50,225 nucleotides of DNA from Chitinispirillaceae bacterium (GCA_016929415.1 JAFGIW010000111.1:1-50225); one strand, 5' to 3'. Positions 17,819 to 26,575 are shown, counted from the first letter of the stretch. Program-made: numbers and translations. The notes: generated by a model from the sequence alone, not told the origin.

Positions 17819-17847
17819 AGAATACATAAAACCCGGGGGAATGTCAA
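17819..17847 (-). promoter_or_regulatory. Sigma70-type promoter of the mraZ division operon
   Basis: On the minus strand, a perfect -35 TTGACA (17842-17847) and a -10 TATTCT (17819-17824) are separated by exactly 17 bp. Transcription should start about 7 nt further, near 17812, which falls in the outermost GTGGG box. The leader before the mraZ ATG is then about 55 nt. Confidence 0.82.
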
Positions 17848-17932
17848 GGATTAATTGGTGGGAAAAGGAATATTTTTTTGAGGGTGCAGGCTTAAAACGA
17901 GCGGACTATCAATATATTGGGGTCAAGCTTAT

Positions 17933-17957
17933 AAAAAACCACAAGAGAACATGGTTG
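17933..17957 (-). terminator. Weak possible terminator after the coiled-coil gene
   Basis: On the minus strand, ACCA and TGGT arms enclose about 10 nt and are followed by six uridines (17933-17938). The stem is short, so this is only a candidate for ending the transcript of the gene at 17997-18602 before the mraZ promoter. Confidence 0.3.
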
Positions 17958-17996
17958 TCGACGCTTCTCACTAACTCCCAAGTAAATATTTGTTCA

Positions 17997-18602
17997 TTAT
18001 TGAAGATCGGACCGTTTGGTAAGGTCGGAGATATCAATTTCCGATGTATCGTCCAGAAGTGCCAGATTGAGTGTCCGGGTGTCCTCATACAGTTTCATGT
18101 CGACCTTCGAGGAGAACGGGGGGAGAGGGGGGGCTTCGGGAGGAGGCAGCTGCGGCGGTGCGGTCGATTCTTCGGCGTCACCGCCGGCGTTGTCGCGGCC
18201 GCCCTGAAGCTTCTTGACTTTCGCCCGAAGCGAATAGTTTTCACTCAGCACGATGTCATACTCTTTGTAAAGTTCACGGAGTTTGCTTTTTAATTCGTTT
18301 ATCTCCCCGTTATAGGCGGTATTGTCGCGGTGGAACTGTTCGATCGTCCGCTGCTGCGCCGACAACGATTCGGTCACTGTGGAAATCGCCCGCTCAAGCT
18401 GGTTCAGCCGGTCCGCCCCCTGTTCGGCTGCCGGAAACGCCGCGGCGGGGGTGCCGGTATTGAACCGGGCGACCTCTTTTGAAAGGTCGGACCGTTCCTC
18501 ATTTTTCTGGGTGATGAACTGGATCAAGAAAATAAAAAAGCCGAAAGCGACTGCCGGGATGATCCAGAGAAAATTGATATGTTCGGATATGAACTGCACC
18601 AC
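17997..18602 (-). CDS. Membrane-anchored coiled-coil protein, unknown function
   Basis: About 201 residues if translation begins at the GTG at 18602; AAGGAG lies 9 nt upstream, and neighbouring TTG (18605) or GTG (18599) codons are alternatives. An ATG-led longer frame lacks a ribosome site. One membrane helix (FLWIIPAVAFGFFIFLIQFI) lies near the N-terminus, then a charged region, a coiled coil (RLNQLERAISTVTESLSAQQ and later ELKSKLRELYKEY), a proline-rich stretch and an acidic tail with LYEDTRTLNLALLDD. No known family is recognised. It is encoded just upstream of, and on the same strand as, the division operon, so a role at the envelope is possible but unproven. Confidence 0.75.
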   Translation of the reverse strand: MVQFISEHINFLWIIPAVAFGFFIFLIQFITQKNEERSDLSKEVARFNTGTPAAAFPAAEQGADRLNQLERAISTVTESLSAQQRTIEQFHRDNTAYNGEINELKSKLRELYKEYDIVLSENYSLRAKVKKLQGGRDNAGGDAEESTAPPQLPPPEAPPLPPFSSKVDMKLYEDTRTLNLALLDDTSEIDISDLTKRSDLQ

Positions 18603-18742
18603 CAAGAAAAACTCCTTAAAATATACAGCTTCCGGTTTTCGGGCTTTCATCCGGTTGTTGGGCGACGTATTTTTAAAATAACACCAAAGTACCCATCCCG
18701 GCAACAAACAACGGAGTGTACATTAATATAAGGAATAATCAG

Positions 18743-20122
18743 ATGTCTCTTCCTATTATGACGATATCGGGTATTCGGGGGATTGTCAATGAAACCATCG
18801 ATCCGCTCTTCATAAGTCGGATCGCCTATCTGCAGACACACATCGTCCATGGCGGTACCATTGTCGTCGGAAGGGACACGCGACCATCAGGGGACGCTTT
18901 CGTAAAAGCGGCCTTCAGGGGAATCAGGGCAGCGGGCGGTACTCCCGTGGATCTCGGTATTGCCCCGACCCCGACAACCTGTCTGGCAGCAACGGCAACC
19001 GGTGCCAGCGGCGGAATCATCCTCACGGCAAGCCATAACCCGATCCAGTATAACGGTTACAAGATGGTCCATTCCAGCGGACGGCTCTACCGGGGCTCTG
19101 AAGCTGAAGCGGTCTACACTGCATTCCGCCGCAAAGAATACCCGTCAGACAAAAAACTGTCCGGCTTTCCCGAAACGCCTGAAAAAAGCGTTGACGCCGG
19201 GGCGCTCCATATCGACCGGATTCTCTCGCAGATCGATATGCAGAAAATACGGTCGGCAAAGCTGTGCGTCGCCGTCGACAGCATCAACGGTGCGGCCGGT
19301 GCGGTCTTCCCGGCGCTCCTTGCGGCGCTTGGCGTTGCATGGGTCGGCGTCCACAATAAACTCGACGGTGACTTTGTTCACAATCCCGAACCGCGGCCGG
19401 AACACCTGACCGACCTTTCGGCGCTCCTGTGCTCCCGGGCGGACTGCTGGGGAGGCTTTGTCTTCGACCCTGATGCAGACCGGCTGGCAACCATGGGAGA
19501 GAAAGGCGAGGCGATATCGGAGGAGTTGACACTTGCCTTTGCTTTACAGAATCTTCTGGCACGGGCCCGCTCACCGGTGGCGACCAATCTCTCGACCTCC
19601 ATGGTGATCGACGATGTCGCCGGAAGGTTCGGCGCACCGGTCATCAGGTCGAAAATCGGCGAGGCGAACGTGGTCGAAGCAATGGAGCGGCATGGATGCA
19701 GCTACGGCGGCGAAGGAAATGGCGGCGTCATCTATCCGCCGGTGGTCGCCGCGCGGGACGGTTTGACCGCGATGGCCCTTATTCTGGAACTCATGGCACA
19801 AACATCGCAACGGATAACACAACTGGCCTCCTCCCTGCCGCACTACTGTATCGTAAAAGAAAAAATTTCCTGCATTGCCGCCGATCCGTCGCTGCTTATC
19901 AATACCTTATCATCCCGTTTTTCCTCTGAAAAGCACGACCTGACCGACGGACTGAAAATCATCAGGGAGTACGGCTGGGTCCACCTGCGTGCCTCGAATA
20001 CCGAGCCGATCATCAGGTGCTATGCGGAAGCTCGAACCGAACAACAGGCCCGTAACCTTGCCGACATGGTCATTCGTGAAGTAACGACCACGCAGCCGCA
20101 GCGCAAATCATTGAAATCGTGA
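18743..20122 (+). CDS. glmM: Phosphoglucosamine mutase-type phosphohexomutase
   Basis: 459 residues from the ATG at 18743, which has AAGGA 8 nt upstream (a GTG at 18716 is the longer option). The four conserved loops of the alpha-D-phosphohexomutase family are present: phosphoserine loop TASHNP (S97), metal loop FDPDADR, sugar loop GEGNGG and phosphate loop RASNTEPIIR. GEGNGGVIYP is the form I associate with Bacteroidetes-type phosphoglucosamine mutases, so conversion of glucosamine-6-P to glucosamine-1-P for UDP-GlcNAc is the most likely role. A phosphomannomutase/phosphoglucomutase activity cannot be excluded. Its place beside the peptidoglycan cluster fits GlmM. Confidence 0.88.
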   Translation: MSLPIMTISGIRGIVNETIDPLFISRIAYLQTHIVHGGTIVVGRDTRPSGDAFVKAAFRGIRAAGGTPVDLGIAPTPTTCLAATATGASGGIILTASHNPIQYNGYKMVHSSGRLYRGSEAEAVYTAFRRKEYPSDKKLSGFPETPEKSVDAGALHIDRILSQIDMQKIRSAKLCVAVDSINGAAGAVFPALLAALGVAWVGVHNKLDGDFVHNPEPRPEHLTDLSALLCSRADCWGGFVFDPDADRLATMGEKGEAISEELTLAFALQNLLARARSPVATNLSTSMVIDDVAGRFGAPVIRSKIGEANVVEAMERHGCSYGGEGNGGVIYPPVVAARDGLTAMALILELMAQTSQRITQLASSLPHYCIVKEKISCIAADPSLLINTLSSRFSSEKHDLTDGLKIIREYGWVHLRASNTEPIIRCYAEARTEQQARNLADMVIREVTTTQPQRKSLKS

Positions 20123-20182
20123 GGGATTCTGATATATCTTCTAATGGATACCCATTCACGGCCCTGTGCCCAAGGAGCGCGC

Positions 20183-21478
20183 ATGCTTACACTCAATAGA
20201 ACAATCGTTACGCTGGCACTCTTTTTCTTCACACCGATCGTGCACGCTCAAATAATCAGCGGAAGCGCAACCGTCACCCTCACCGGCCCTGCCACCAGGG
20301 AAGTCATCGCGCAGGCCGAAAGAAAAGCGATACGGCAACTGAAAATTGAACTGCTGCGATGGCTGGCCGACGAAGCTGATATATCGATTGATACCGCAAA
20401 TACGGTACAGAACCTCGGTTTCAATCTGTTTCTCGATTCATGTCGCCTCGCGGCAAAAACCGAATCATCTTTCAAGGCAAAACAGCTCACCCTGTCGTAC
20501 CTTCTTACCGCCGAAAACATCCGTCAGAAAACCCAGTCGTTCAATGCCTCGGTCGATGCCCGCGCGCTGCAGTCGTGGAACAACCTCAAAAACGCCATGG
20601 CGCAGAACGATCCCCGTTCCATTCATTCGGAGGGCATTACCGCACTTTTTTATGCCCTCGCGCACCTAGGCCCGCCGATCGCGACGCCGGAAGGGGGCCG
20701 GGACCTCGCGGATGACGCCCGTAAAGCGGTTCAGCAGTTTTACGACAGGATGGAAGTGAAATCGTCGGGCCTGATTCTTGCCGGAAAGACCGGACTCGCA
20801 ATCAGAAACCCGCCTTTTATTTCACTGCTCGTCGACAGTCTGCCGCTTTCCGGCTTTACCTTTACCGGCAGGCTGCAGAATGGAACGGTCATCTTCTCGT
20901 CAGTCACCGATGAGAACGGACAGATCGTCTTCGGAGATTTCAATATCCCATTCGTCCCGAACGGGACGCTTCTCGACATCGGTCCCGATGCGGCGCCCAT
21001 CCTCCACACCGCCGGATTTCTCGATCCCGCATGGTTAGGCATCACCCTGAACAAGGGCCAGGTACAGTCCTTCATTTTCAAAATCGAAAAACCGGCCTAC
21101 TCTCTCGATTATAAGGCAACGTCGGTGAGCAACATCACGCTGCCGCCTGAGTTCGCCAATGCGTCACATGTCAAAAAGTACCTTGAGGACTCCTGTTATC
21201 TTCAGGAGAAGACCGGCAGCAAATCGGTCGACCTCGTGATAACGGTAAAAGCGCAGGTGTCGAGCTACACCTATGACGAAACCGAAGAGATCGGCATCAA
21301 GGTCACCGCCCAGATCATCGTCAACGGACGGCTTCTGCATCCGCCGAAAACGAATAAAAAAAACTTGGTGTTCGAAAAACGGTACGGACGTTACCTCACC
21401 CCTCCGTACGGACTCTATTTCTGGGAAGCCAGCGGAAAACTGCGTGAAACCATCAAGGCGACCATTGCAGGACTCTGA
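20183..21478 (+). CDS. Secreted protein with LPP20/FlgT-N-like module, unknown function
   Basis: 431 residues from the ATG at 20183, chosen for AAGGAG 5 nt upstream. A signal peptide ends at about VHA-Q. Residues about 30-120 (GSATVTLTGPATREVIAQAE..AIRQLKIELLRW) resemble the LPP20 or FlgT N-terminal module, in which a long helix packs on a small sheet; this is a pattern call. A middle beta domain contains GLAIRNPPFISLLVDSLPLSGFTF and a carboxypeptidase-regulatory-like segment (GTVIFSSVTDENGQIVFGDF). The C-terminus has KAQVSSYTYDETEEIGIKVTAQIIVNG. It lies 60 bp after glmM and is probably co-transcribed. It probably works in the periplasm or outer membrane. Confidence 0.8.
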   Translation: MLTLNRTIVTLALFFFTPIVHAQIISGSATVTLTGPATREVIAQAERKAIRQLKIELLRWLADEADISIDTANTVQNLGFNLFLDSCRLAAKTESSFKAKQLTLSYLLTAENIRQKTQSFNASVDARALQSWNNLKNAMAQNDPRSIHSEGITALFYALAHLGPPIATPEGGRDLADDARKAVQQFYDRMEVKSSGLILAGKTGLAIRNPPFISLLVDSLPLSGFTFTGRLQNGTVIFSSVTDENGQIVFGDFNIPFVPNGTLLDIGPDAAPILHTAGFLDPAWLGITLNKGQVQSFIFKIEKPAYSLDYKATSVSNITLPPEFANASHVKKYLEDSCYLQEKTGSKSVDLVITVKAQVSSYTYDETEEIGIKVTAQIIVNGRLLHPPKTNKKNLVFEKRYGRYLTPPYGLYFWEASGKLRETIKATIAGL

Positions 21479-21492
21479 ACCGGCCGCCGCCC

Positions 21493-22320
21493 CTACGGCT
21501 TCCATCCGGGCGGACAGCCGCGTACTATCTCCCGCGCGGGAAAGCTGACCATATCCGGCGCGGCATGGGCCGCACGCCGGTAATAATCATCCCCCTCGTC
21601 AATCCGTCCGTCGCAATATTCGACAATCGCCCTGCCGAGAAGCGTTTTCCAGGTACGGTAGCGCTCCGGTGAACGCCGGTAGCAATTCAGTGAACTGTCA
21701 AGGTAGTGTCGCGTTTCCTCATGCCGCCGGCGCATAAACGATGACATCGCCCGGTAATAATAAATAACGCCGCATCCGTGTGCATCCTTTTGCCGGCGCA
21801 GCAGTTTGAACGCCCGGTCGGCCGCGCAGTCCGCGGCAGCCGGGTCCGCGCGCAACAACGCCATGATGGTCTGCGCGGTCGCGAGTGTCGCATCGTCGCG
21901 GCGTCCGGCCGACGGGCCCAGCATGGCCGTCGCGGAATCGGTATCGCCGGCATATGCTCTTGTCAGGGCCACGAAGATCCCGGCGACCGCCGCGTCATTA
22001 CTCCTGCCGGCTGCGGCAAAAAGCGCGGCGCTCCCCAAAAAAAAATTCAGCGCGCTGTCAAGCTCGGCGCATTCATAATAAATACGGCCTATATTGAACC
22101 GGTACCGCGCCTGCAGTTCCGGCAGGTCGAACCGTTGCGCCTCCCCGAGCGCTTTGCGGTACGTGCGCAGCGCCGCGGCGAACTCGCCCGCCCCGAAAAG
22201 CGTCGCCCCGGACCGTGCCCCGTCTTCGATGGCACGGTCGGGCAACGGCGGACGGCCTCCCGCGCATGCAAGGAAAAGCGTCAGCACGGCGGTAATGATC
22301 AACCGCTGCGTCGCCGTCAT
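21493..22320 (-). CDS. TPR-repeat lipoprotein of the Mla operon
   Basis: 275 residues. A lipoprotein signal (hydrophobic 7-18, FLAC with C19) is followed by tetratricopeptide-like helical repeats (FGAGEFAAALRTYRKALGEA, YRFNIGRIYYECAELDSALNFF and a last one at GRIDEGDDYYRRAAHAAP). The gene starts 4 bp after the mlaD stop, so it is the distal gene of the engB-mlaEFD transcript. It stands where an MlaC or outer-membrane partner would be expected and could be an accessory or scaffold for the lipid transporter; that is inference. The lipobox has F at -3, slightly off consensus. Confidence 0.82.
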   Translation of the reverse strand: MTATQRLIITAVLTLFLACAGGRPPLPDRAIEDGARSGATLFGAGEFAAALRTYRKALGEAQRFDLPELQARYRFNIGRIYYECAELDSALNFFLGSAALFAAAGRSNDAAVAGIFVALTRAYAGDTDSATAMLGPSAGRRDDATLATAQTIMALLRADPAAADCAADRAFKLLRRQKDAHGCGVIYYYRAMSSFMRRRHEETRHYLDSSLNCYRRSPERYRTWKTLLGRAIVEYCDGRIDEGDDYYRRAAHAAPDMVSFPAREIVRGCPPGWKP

Positions 22321-22324
22321 ACGT

Positions 22325-23242
22325 TCACGGACTCCCTTTTAAAAGCGGATCGTCACGCGCCCTTGAAATCGTACGGTAGATCCAGCTTTGCTGCAGTGTT
22401 TTCATCATCTTTTCCGCCTCACCGATGTCTTCACGGACCTCAGTCAGCATCGGGGTGACGTCCTCCGATGCGCCGCGAAGGTTCTTCAGAATAACCCCGG
22501 CATCGTCAAGCGAAGTGCGCACCCGTTCAGCCACGAAATTAAGTGAATCAATGAATCCGCTGCCGCTGCGACCGAGCGCGGTGAGCTCCAGGATGAGCGT
22601 GTCAACGCCGCGCAGGCTGCCCTGCGTTGCCGACACCAGGTCGTCGACGTTACGGCCGATCACGTTTATCAGGTCGATCAGGGTATCTTCCGTCAGCAAC
22701 CGCCCGATGGTTCCTTTCCCTTCGAGAACATTGGTGAGCATCGTCTCGAGAAGGGTGACCATGGCGGTGACCTGGTTGATCGTCTTGTCGAGGCGGATCG
22801 GCGCGACCGACTGCAGCGTATCGTTCTCGGCGACCACGGCCGAACCCGTCGTCCCTCCCGTCAGTTCGATGGTCCAGTCGCCGACCACGATGTTCTTCTG
22901 CTGGAAACGGGCCCGCGTATCCTTGCGGATGAGCTGCTGGTACTCCCGCTTGATCTTGAACCGCACGCCCACGGCCCCTTCGCGGACAAGCACCACTTCC
23001 TGAACATGGCCGATCGTCATCCCCGACACCGTCACCGGACTGCCCTTTGTTAATCCATAGCCGTTCTCGCTCATCACATACAGGCGGCACCATCCCTGCA
23101 TGAATTCCGCCTTCATCAGCGTGTACACGAGCAGCGCCGGAATCACGATCATAGGGATGAGCAGAAACACCCCGGCAAAAAAGTTTCGGTGCCGCCGGAT
23201 GAACGGTATCGAAGATGCATACGCGTCACCCGTACGTCTCAT
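22325..23242 (-). CDS. mlaD: MCE-domain protein of an Mla-type lipid transporter
   Basis: 305 residues. One N-terminal membrane helix (about 22-43) is followed by a single MCE domain (about 48-125: YGLTKGSPVTVSGMTIGHV, AVGVRFKIKREY, VVGDWTIELTGG). A long helical tail then carries repeated TxxxLLE/LxxLxG patterns. MCE proteins form periplasmic rings that pass phospholipids between the membranes. The start overlaps the mlaF stop (ATGA). The family assignment is clear. The direction of transport and the name are by analogy to MlaD; a TTG2 or organic-solvent-tolerance label would describe the same family. Confidence 0.9.
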   Translation of the reverse strand: MRRTGDAYASSIPFIRRHRNFFAGVFLLIPMIVIPALLVYTLMKAEFMQGWCRLYVMSENGYGLTKGSPVTVSGMTIGHVQEVVLVREGAVGVRFKIKREYQQLIRKDTRARFQQKNIVVGDWTIELTGGTTGSAVVAENDTLQSVAPIRLDKTINQVTAMVTLLETMLTNVLEGKGTIGRLLTEDTLIDLINVIGRNVDDLVSATQGSLRGVDTLILELTALGRSGSGFIDSLNFVAERVRTSLDDAGVILKNLRGASEDVTPMLTEVREDIGEAEKMMKTLQQSWIYRTISRARDDPLLKGSP

Positions 23243-23949
23243 CGCCGGGCCTCTACCATCTGCCGGAATGCATGGTTTTCTTCCGGCTCGACAAGCTTGC
23301 CCCCTTCAAGAACGGCGACACGATGCGGCCGGGAAGCCCACAGATACAGATCGTGACAGATCGTGACGATCGTCCGCTCCCGGCGCCGCTGCCGCGCATG
23401 CAGAACCGCCCTGATCCCCGACGCAGTCTGCGGATCGAGGCCGCTGACCGGTTCATCGAGGAAGAGCATTTCCGGATCGGTCACCAGGGCCCGGGCAAGC
23501 GCAGCCGCCCTTAACTGTCCGTTGGAGAGCGATTCGGGGAAATGCTTCTCGACATTGAAAAGGGCGACCTCCTCCATCACTGTATGAACCCGCACATCAA
23601 TCTCTTTCTCGGCCAGATCCCCCCTGCTGCGGAGCGGAAGGGCGATATTTTCAAAAATGGAATAATTGGCGATCAGCGCATACTGCTGAAAAACATATCC
23701 GATACGCTGGCGGGCGGTGAGCAGTTCATTGCGCGACATGGTCGCGATATCTATGTCATCCCATACAATCCGGCCCCGTTCGGGCCGTTTAAGCCCTGCG
23801 CAGATCTCGAGCAGGATGCTTTTGCCGCATCCGCTCCGTCCGCCGATTACCATGATCTCACCGCGCTCAACCGTCAATGAGATTCCGCGCAGCAGCGGAA
23901 AAACGCCCGCACTCCAGAAAATCCCGTCGATTTCAAGTTTAACGGGCAT
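23239..23949 (-). CDS. mlaF: ABC transporter ATPase of the Mla-type system
   Basis: 236 residues, a single ABC ATPase domain without membrane segments. Walker A is GGRSGCGKS (36-44), the Q-loop is YVFQQYA, Walker B is MLFLDEPVSGLD and the switch histidine is in TICHD. The signature is LSNGQ instead of the canonical LSGGQ. It energises the MlaE permease. The start overlaps mlaE by 11 bp and the stop overlaps mlaD. No MlaB-like STAS gene follows. Confidence 0.92.
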   Translation of the reverse strand: MPVKLEIDGIFWSAGVFPLLRGISLTVERGEIMVIGGRSGCGKSILLEICAGLKRPERGRIVWDDIDIATMSRNELLTARQRIGYVFQQYALIANYSIFENIALPLRSRGDLAEKEIDVRVHTVMEEVALFNVEKHFPESLSNGQLRAAALARALVTDPEMLFLDEPVSGLDPQTASGIRAVLHARQRRRERTIVTICHDLYLWASRPHRVAVLEGGKLVEPEENHAFRQMVEARR

Positions 23950-24739
23950 AAAAACCCACCGTAGCGACGATATTCAGGATTATCGTAACGGTCATCGATC
24001 CGACCACCGCGCGGATGGCCGCCTGCGGCACAGCCCTGATGTTGTTGACCGCCATGCCGTACCAGCAGCTGACAACGGCGATAACGGCGCCGAATACCAG
24101 CCCCTTGGAACTTGAAAGCACGATATCTATCCAGGAGAGCGCGTCCAGTACTTTACCGAGGAATATCCCGAACGGGACCTGGACGGTGACATTCGCAATG
24201 ACCAGCCCGCCCACGATGGCAATCATGTCGAAATAACAGTTCAGACAGATCATCGACAGCGTCATCCCCGCGAGTGCCGGCACCACCACGAAATGGACCG
24301 GATCGATCCCCATCACTTCCAGCGCGTCGATCTCCTTGTTGACCCGCATTGTGCCGATATGCGCGGCGAGGGCCGCCCCCGAGCGCCCGATCACCACCAG
24401 TGACGTGAAAAACGGCCCCATTTCCCTGACCACCGCAACCACGAGAATATTGCCGAAATATTCGGTAACGCCGAACTGCGGCATGGTCGTCATAGACTGG
24501 AGGACGATCGTGACCCCGCAGAAAAAAGCGATGATCCCCACAAGACCCATAGCTTCGACACCAGTGTAGAGGATCTGCCGGGATATCTGCGCGAAAAAGG
24601 ATGCGCTGAGCGCACGGCTCGGCCGGAAACAGCCGTGGAGCGCATGGAGAAAGAGCGCGGCAATAGACCTGACTTCCGTAATCGTTGCAAGCGTCCGTTC
24701 CCCGGCCCCGGAGATTATCCGCATTGTCGCGTACTTCAT
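23939..24739 (-). CDS. mlaE: MlaE-type permease
   Basis: 266 residues with five to six hydrophobic helices. Family signatures: GVTIVLQSMTTMPQFG, REMGPFFTSLVVIGRSGAALAAHIGTMRVNKEIDALEVMGIDP across the middle loop (read in parts) and LVFGAVIAVVSCWYGM near the end. MlaE dimers form the membrane channel under the MCE ring. The start ATG overlaps the engB stop. The first about 45 residues form an extended N-terminal helix before the first membrane span, as in known MlaE structures. Confidence 0.94.
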   Translation of the reverse strand: MKYATMRIISGAGERTLATITEVRSIAALFLHALHGCFRPSRALSASFFAQISRQILYTGVEAMGLVGIIAFFCGVTIVLQSMTTMPQFGVTEYFGNILVVAVVREMGPFFTSLVVIGRSGAALAAHIGTMRVNKEIDALEVMGIDPVHFVVVPALAGMTLSMICLNCYFDMIAIVGGLVIANVTVQVPFGIFLGKVLDALSWIDIVLSSSKGLVFGAVIAVVSCWYGMAVNNIRAVPQAAIRAVVGSMTVTIILNIVATVGFYAR

Positions 24740-25353
24740 CGCCGCCTGCCCTTATAGAGGCGGCGCCACTGCTCGAACCGCTCCCAGAAACGCCCGCGGG
24801 AGGCGTGCCGCTGAGCCGAATAGATGACCGGTTCCTGCAGAAGCCGCAACGCCGCGACTGCCTTGCGCGCATGATCGACTTCCTCCCGGCGCGAGACCTT
24901 GTCCCCTTTTGTCAGAATGGGAAACGTGGGAAGCCCGATTTTTTCAAGCCAGCGGCGTGCTTCGAGGTCGGCGCCGGCGCCGGGGTGCCGTATATCAATC
25001 AGCCAGATGATGCCCGCGAGGTTCTCACGTCCTTCACAGTATGCCCGTAACAGCTTCGACCACCGCTCGCGCTCGGTCAGCGAGGTGCGGGCGTACCCGT
25101 ATCCCGGCAGATCGACCCAGACCATCGTCTCATCCACCCGGTAAAAATTCGCGAGCGCTGTCTTGCCGGGAGTACGGGAGGTCCGCGCGAGCCCCTGCCG
25201 TTCGAGCGCATGATTGATAAACGATGACTTTCCGACATTCGACCGGCCGAAAACAGCATACTCCTCACCCTCCGGCAGCGGAAAATCACCTGAAAATGCC
25301 GCGGAACAGAGAAAAACCGGATTCGGACGTCTCCGTTTAGGTAGTTCAGTCAT
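24736..25353 (-). CDS. engB: Ribosome-biogenesis GTPase EngB (YsxC/YihA)
   Basis: 205 residues from the ATG at 25353; an upstream start at 25464 would add a non-family leader. G-motifs are in order: G1 GRSNVGKSS (36-44), G2 threonine in SRTPGKT, G3 DLPGYGYA (81-88), G4 TKGD and G5 YSAQ. EngB takes part in 50S subunit assembly and is essential in several bacteria. It is the promoter-proximal gene of the Mla operon. A weak -10 (TATACT) with TTGCCC 18 bp upstream lies immediately before its ATG and would give almost no leader. Confidence 0.95.
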   Translation of the reverse strand: MTELPKRRRPNPVFLCSAAFSGDFPLPEGEEYAVFGRSNVGKSSFINHALERQGLARTSRTPGKTALANFYRVDETMVWVDLPGYGYARTSLTERERWSKLLRAYCEGRENLAGIIWLIDIRHPGAGADLEARRWLEKIGLPTFPILTKGDKVSRREEVDHARKAVAALRLLQEPVIYSAQRHASRGRFWERFEQWRRLYKGRRR

Positions 25354-25457
25354 AGTGGTAAGAGTATACCATGAAGGAAAGAGGCAGGGCAATGAGAGGC
25401 TTCCCGGATATTTTATATAAGGAGCAGCCCTCGGCGTCCCCGAATCCCCCCTCCATA

Positions 25458-25486
25458 TTGACACTGCTGCCTTTAATACCTATATT
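25458..25486 (+). promoter_or_regulatory. Sigma70-type promoter for the cohesin-like gene
   Basis: TTGACA (25458-25463) and TATATT (25481-25486) are separated by 17 bp. The start site would be near 25493, leaving a leader of about 115 nt. The leader holds an inverted GGGGAA/TTCCCC pair (25541-25546 and 25577-25582) that could fold. The same interval must also contain the divergent engB promoter. Confidence 0.72.
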
Positions 25487-25607
25487 ATAGATTACCGCGA
25501 AAAACAATCATTACTATAGTAGGATAGAAAAATGCTGTTCGGGGAAACCTTTTATATTAAAATTATTTTCCGCTGATTCCCCAGCTGATAGAAATGGAGT
25601 TGCTGAT

Positions 25608-26402
25608 ATGCGTAAAATAACTGGATTGCTGATCATGTGCCTGGTGACGCTCGCTATTGCAGGGCCGAATAACGACGCAAAACTGTATATCGACTTCTCA
25701 GTAAATTCCGAAGCGATCGATTCAATGGGAAGCTGTGCTGCGGAGAGCACCATTGTCACGGCAGTCAGAATTACGGGGGCAGTAAAGTTGTTCAGCTATC
25801 AATTCTACATCAACTACGATACCTCCAGCTTGCAGTTCGTTTCAGGGAAAGTCGGGAACGGCAACTTTCTCGAAGAAAACGGGGGAAACTGTTTTTTTAT
25901 GGCAAAACGTTCCATTCATGACTCGACGCGGATTCTCGTCGGGAATTCGCTTGTCGGAAGCGAAGAGGATAAGTGTGTTTCGGACAGCGGCTTATTGGGA
26001 TTGTTCACGTTCAAACATAAAAAGGACGACACCACTCAATTGTCGATCGACTCGGTGGAACTGATCGATTGCGGCGATACCCCCGACTCGGACATTCTCT
26101 GTTTTTCCGGGACGATTCTCCCGTCGAACGACGAACCCGTCACCCATCATCCCGCACGTCGTCACCGGTCGCCGATACTGTCGGTCGCGAACGGGTCGGT
26201 CAATGTCGAGTTCGCCGGGAAAACGGACTATGTTCTCACGGTGGTAAACACCATCGGCAAAAAGCTTTATTCAAATAAAGGATATTCCGACAGGATCAGG
26301 TTTGACGGACACGATGTGGGCCTTGCGCCCCGCGCCTCGAGCCTGGTCGTCGTCCGCATCTGCTATTCAGGATCGGAGCTTGTCGTCCCCCTGATACGGT
26401 AG
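25608..26402 (+). CDS. Exported cohesin-like-fold protein
   Basis: 264 residues with a signal peptide (RKITGLLIMCLVTLAIA). Residues about 25-170 read like a cohesin or related beta-sandwich domain: ITGAVKLFSYQFYINYDTSS with LQFVSGKVGNGNF, then GLLGLFTFKHKKDDTTQLSI. This is the alternating pattern found in cohesins and in carbohydrate-anchoring modules. After a HHPARRHR linker, the last about 75 residues (SVNVEFAGKTDYVLTVVNTIGKKLYS...) resemble a type-A sorting or FlgD-like C-terminal module. Good ribosome site (TGGAG, 8 nt). It may be a surface docking protein; no dockerin partner was recognised in the window. Family assignment is by pattern only. Confidence 0.75.
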   Translation: MRKITGLLIMCLVTLAIAGPNNDAKLYIDFSVNSEAIDSMGSCAAESTIVTAVRITGAVKLFSYQFYINYDTSSLQFVSGKVGNGNFLEENGGNCFFMAKRSIHDSTRILVGNSLVGSEEDKCVSDSGLLGLFTFKHKKDDTTQLSIDSVELIDCGDTPDSDILCFSGTILPSNDEPVTHHPARRHRSPILSVANGSVNVEFAGKTDYVLTVVNTIGKKLYSNKGYSDRIRFDGHDVGLAPRASSLVVVRICYSGSELVVPLIR

Positions 26403-26575
26403 AGGCTTTCCGATCGTCACATCACATCGAGAGGGGCGGTTCATCCGATCAGCTCTCACGATGCCGTGAAGACGTGAAAGGGCTTCTATGCCGAACGATT
26501 CGGCTTGCCGGATTGCTGTAGGAACATGAAAACTATGTAACAGATGCACACTCTTTCGTGTCGGGAGCGTCGTAC

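Noticed and set aside
26490-26504. Hairpin GCCGAA/TTCGGC between the cohesin-like gene and the giant gene as a terminator
   Set aside because: The stem is 6 bp with a 3-nt loop and has no U-run on either strand; not enough to split the cassette.
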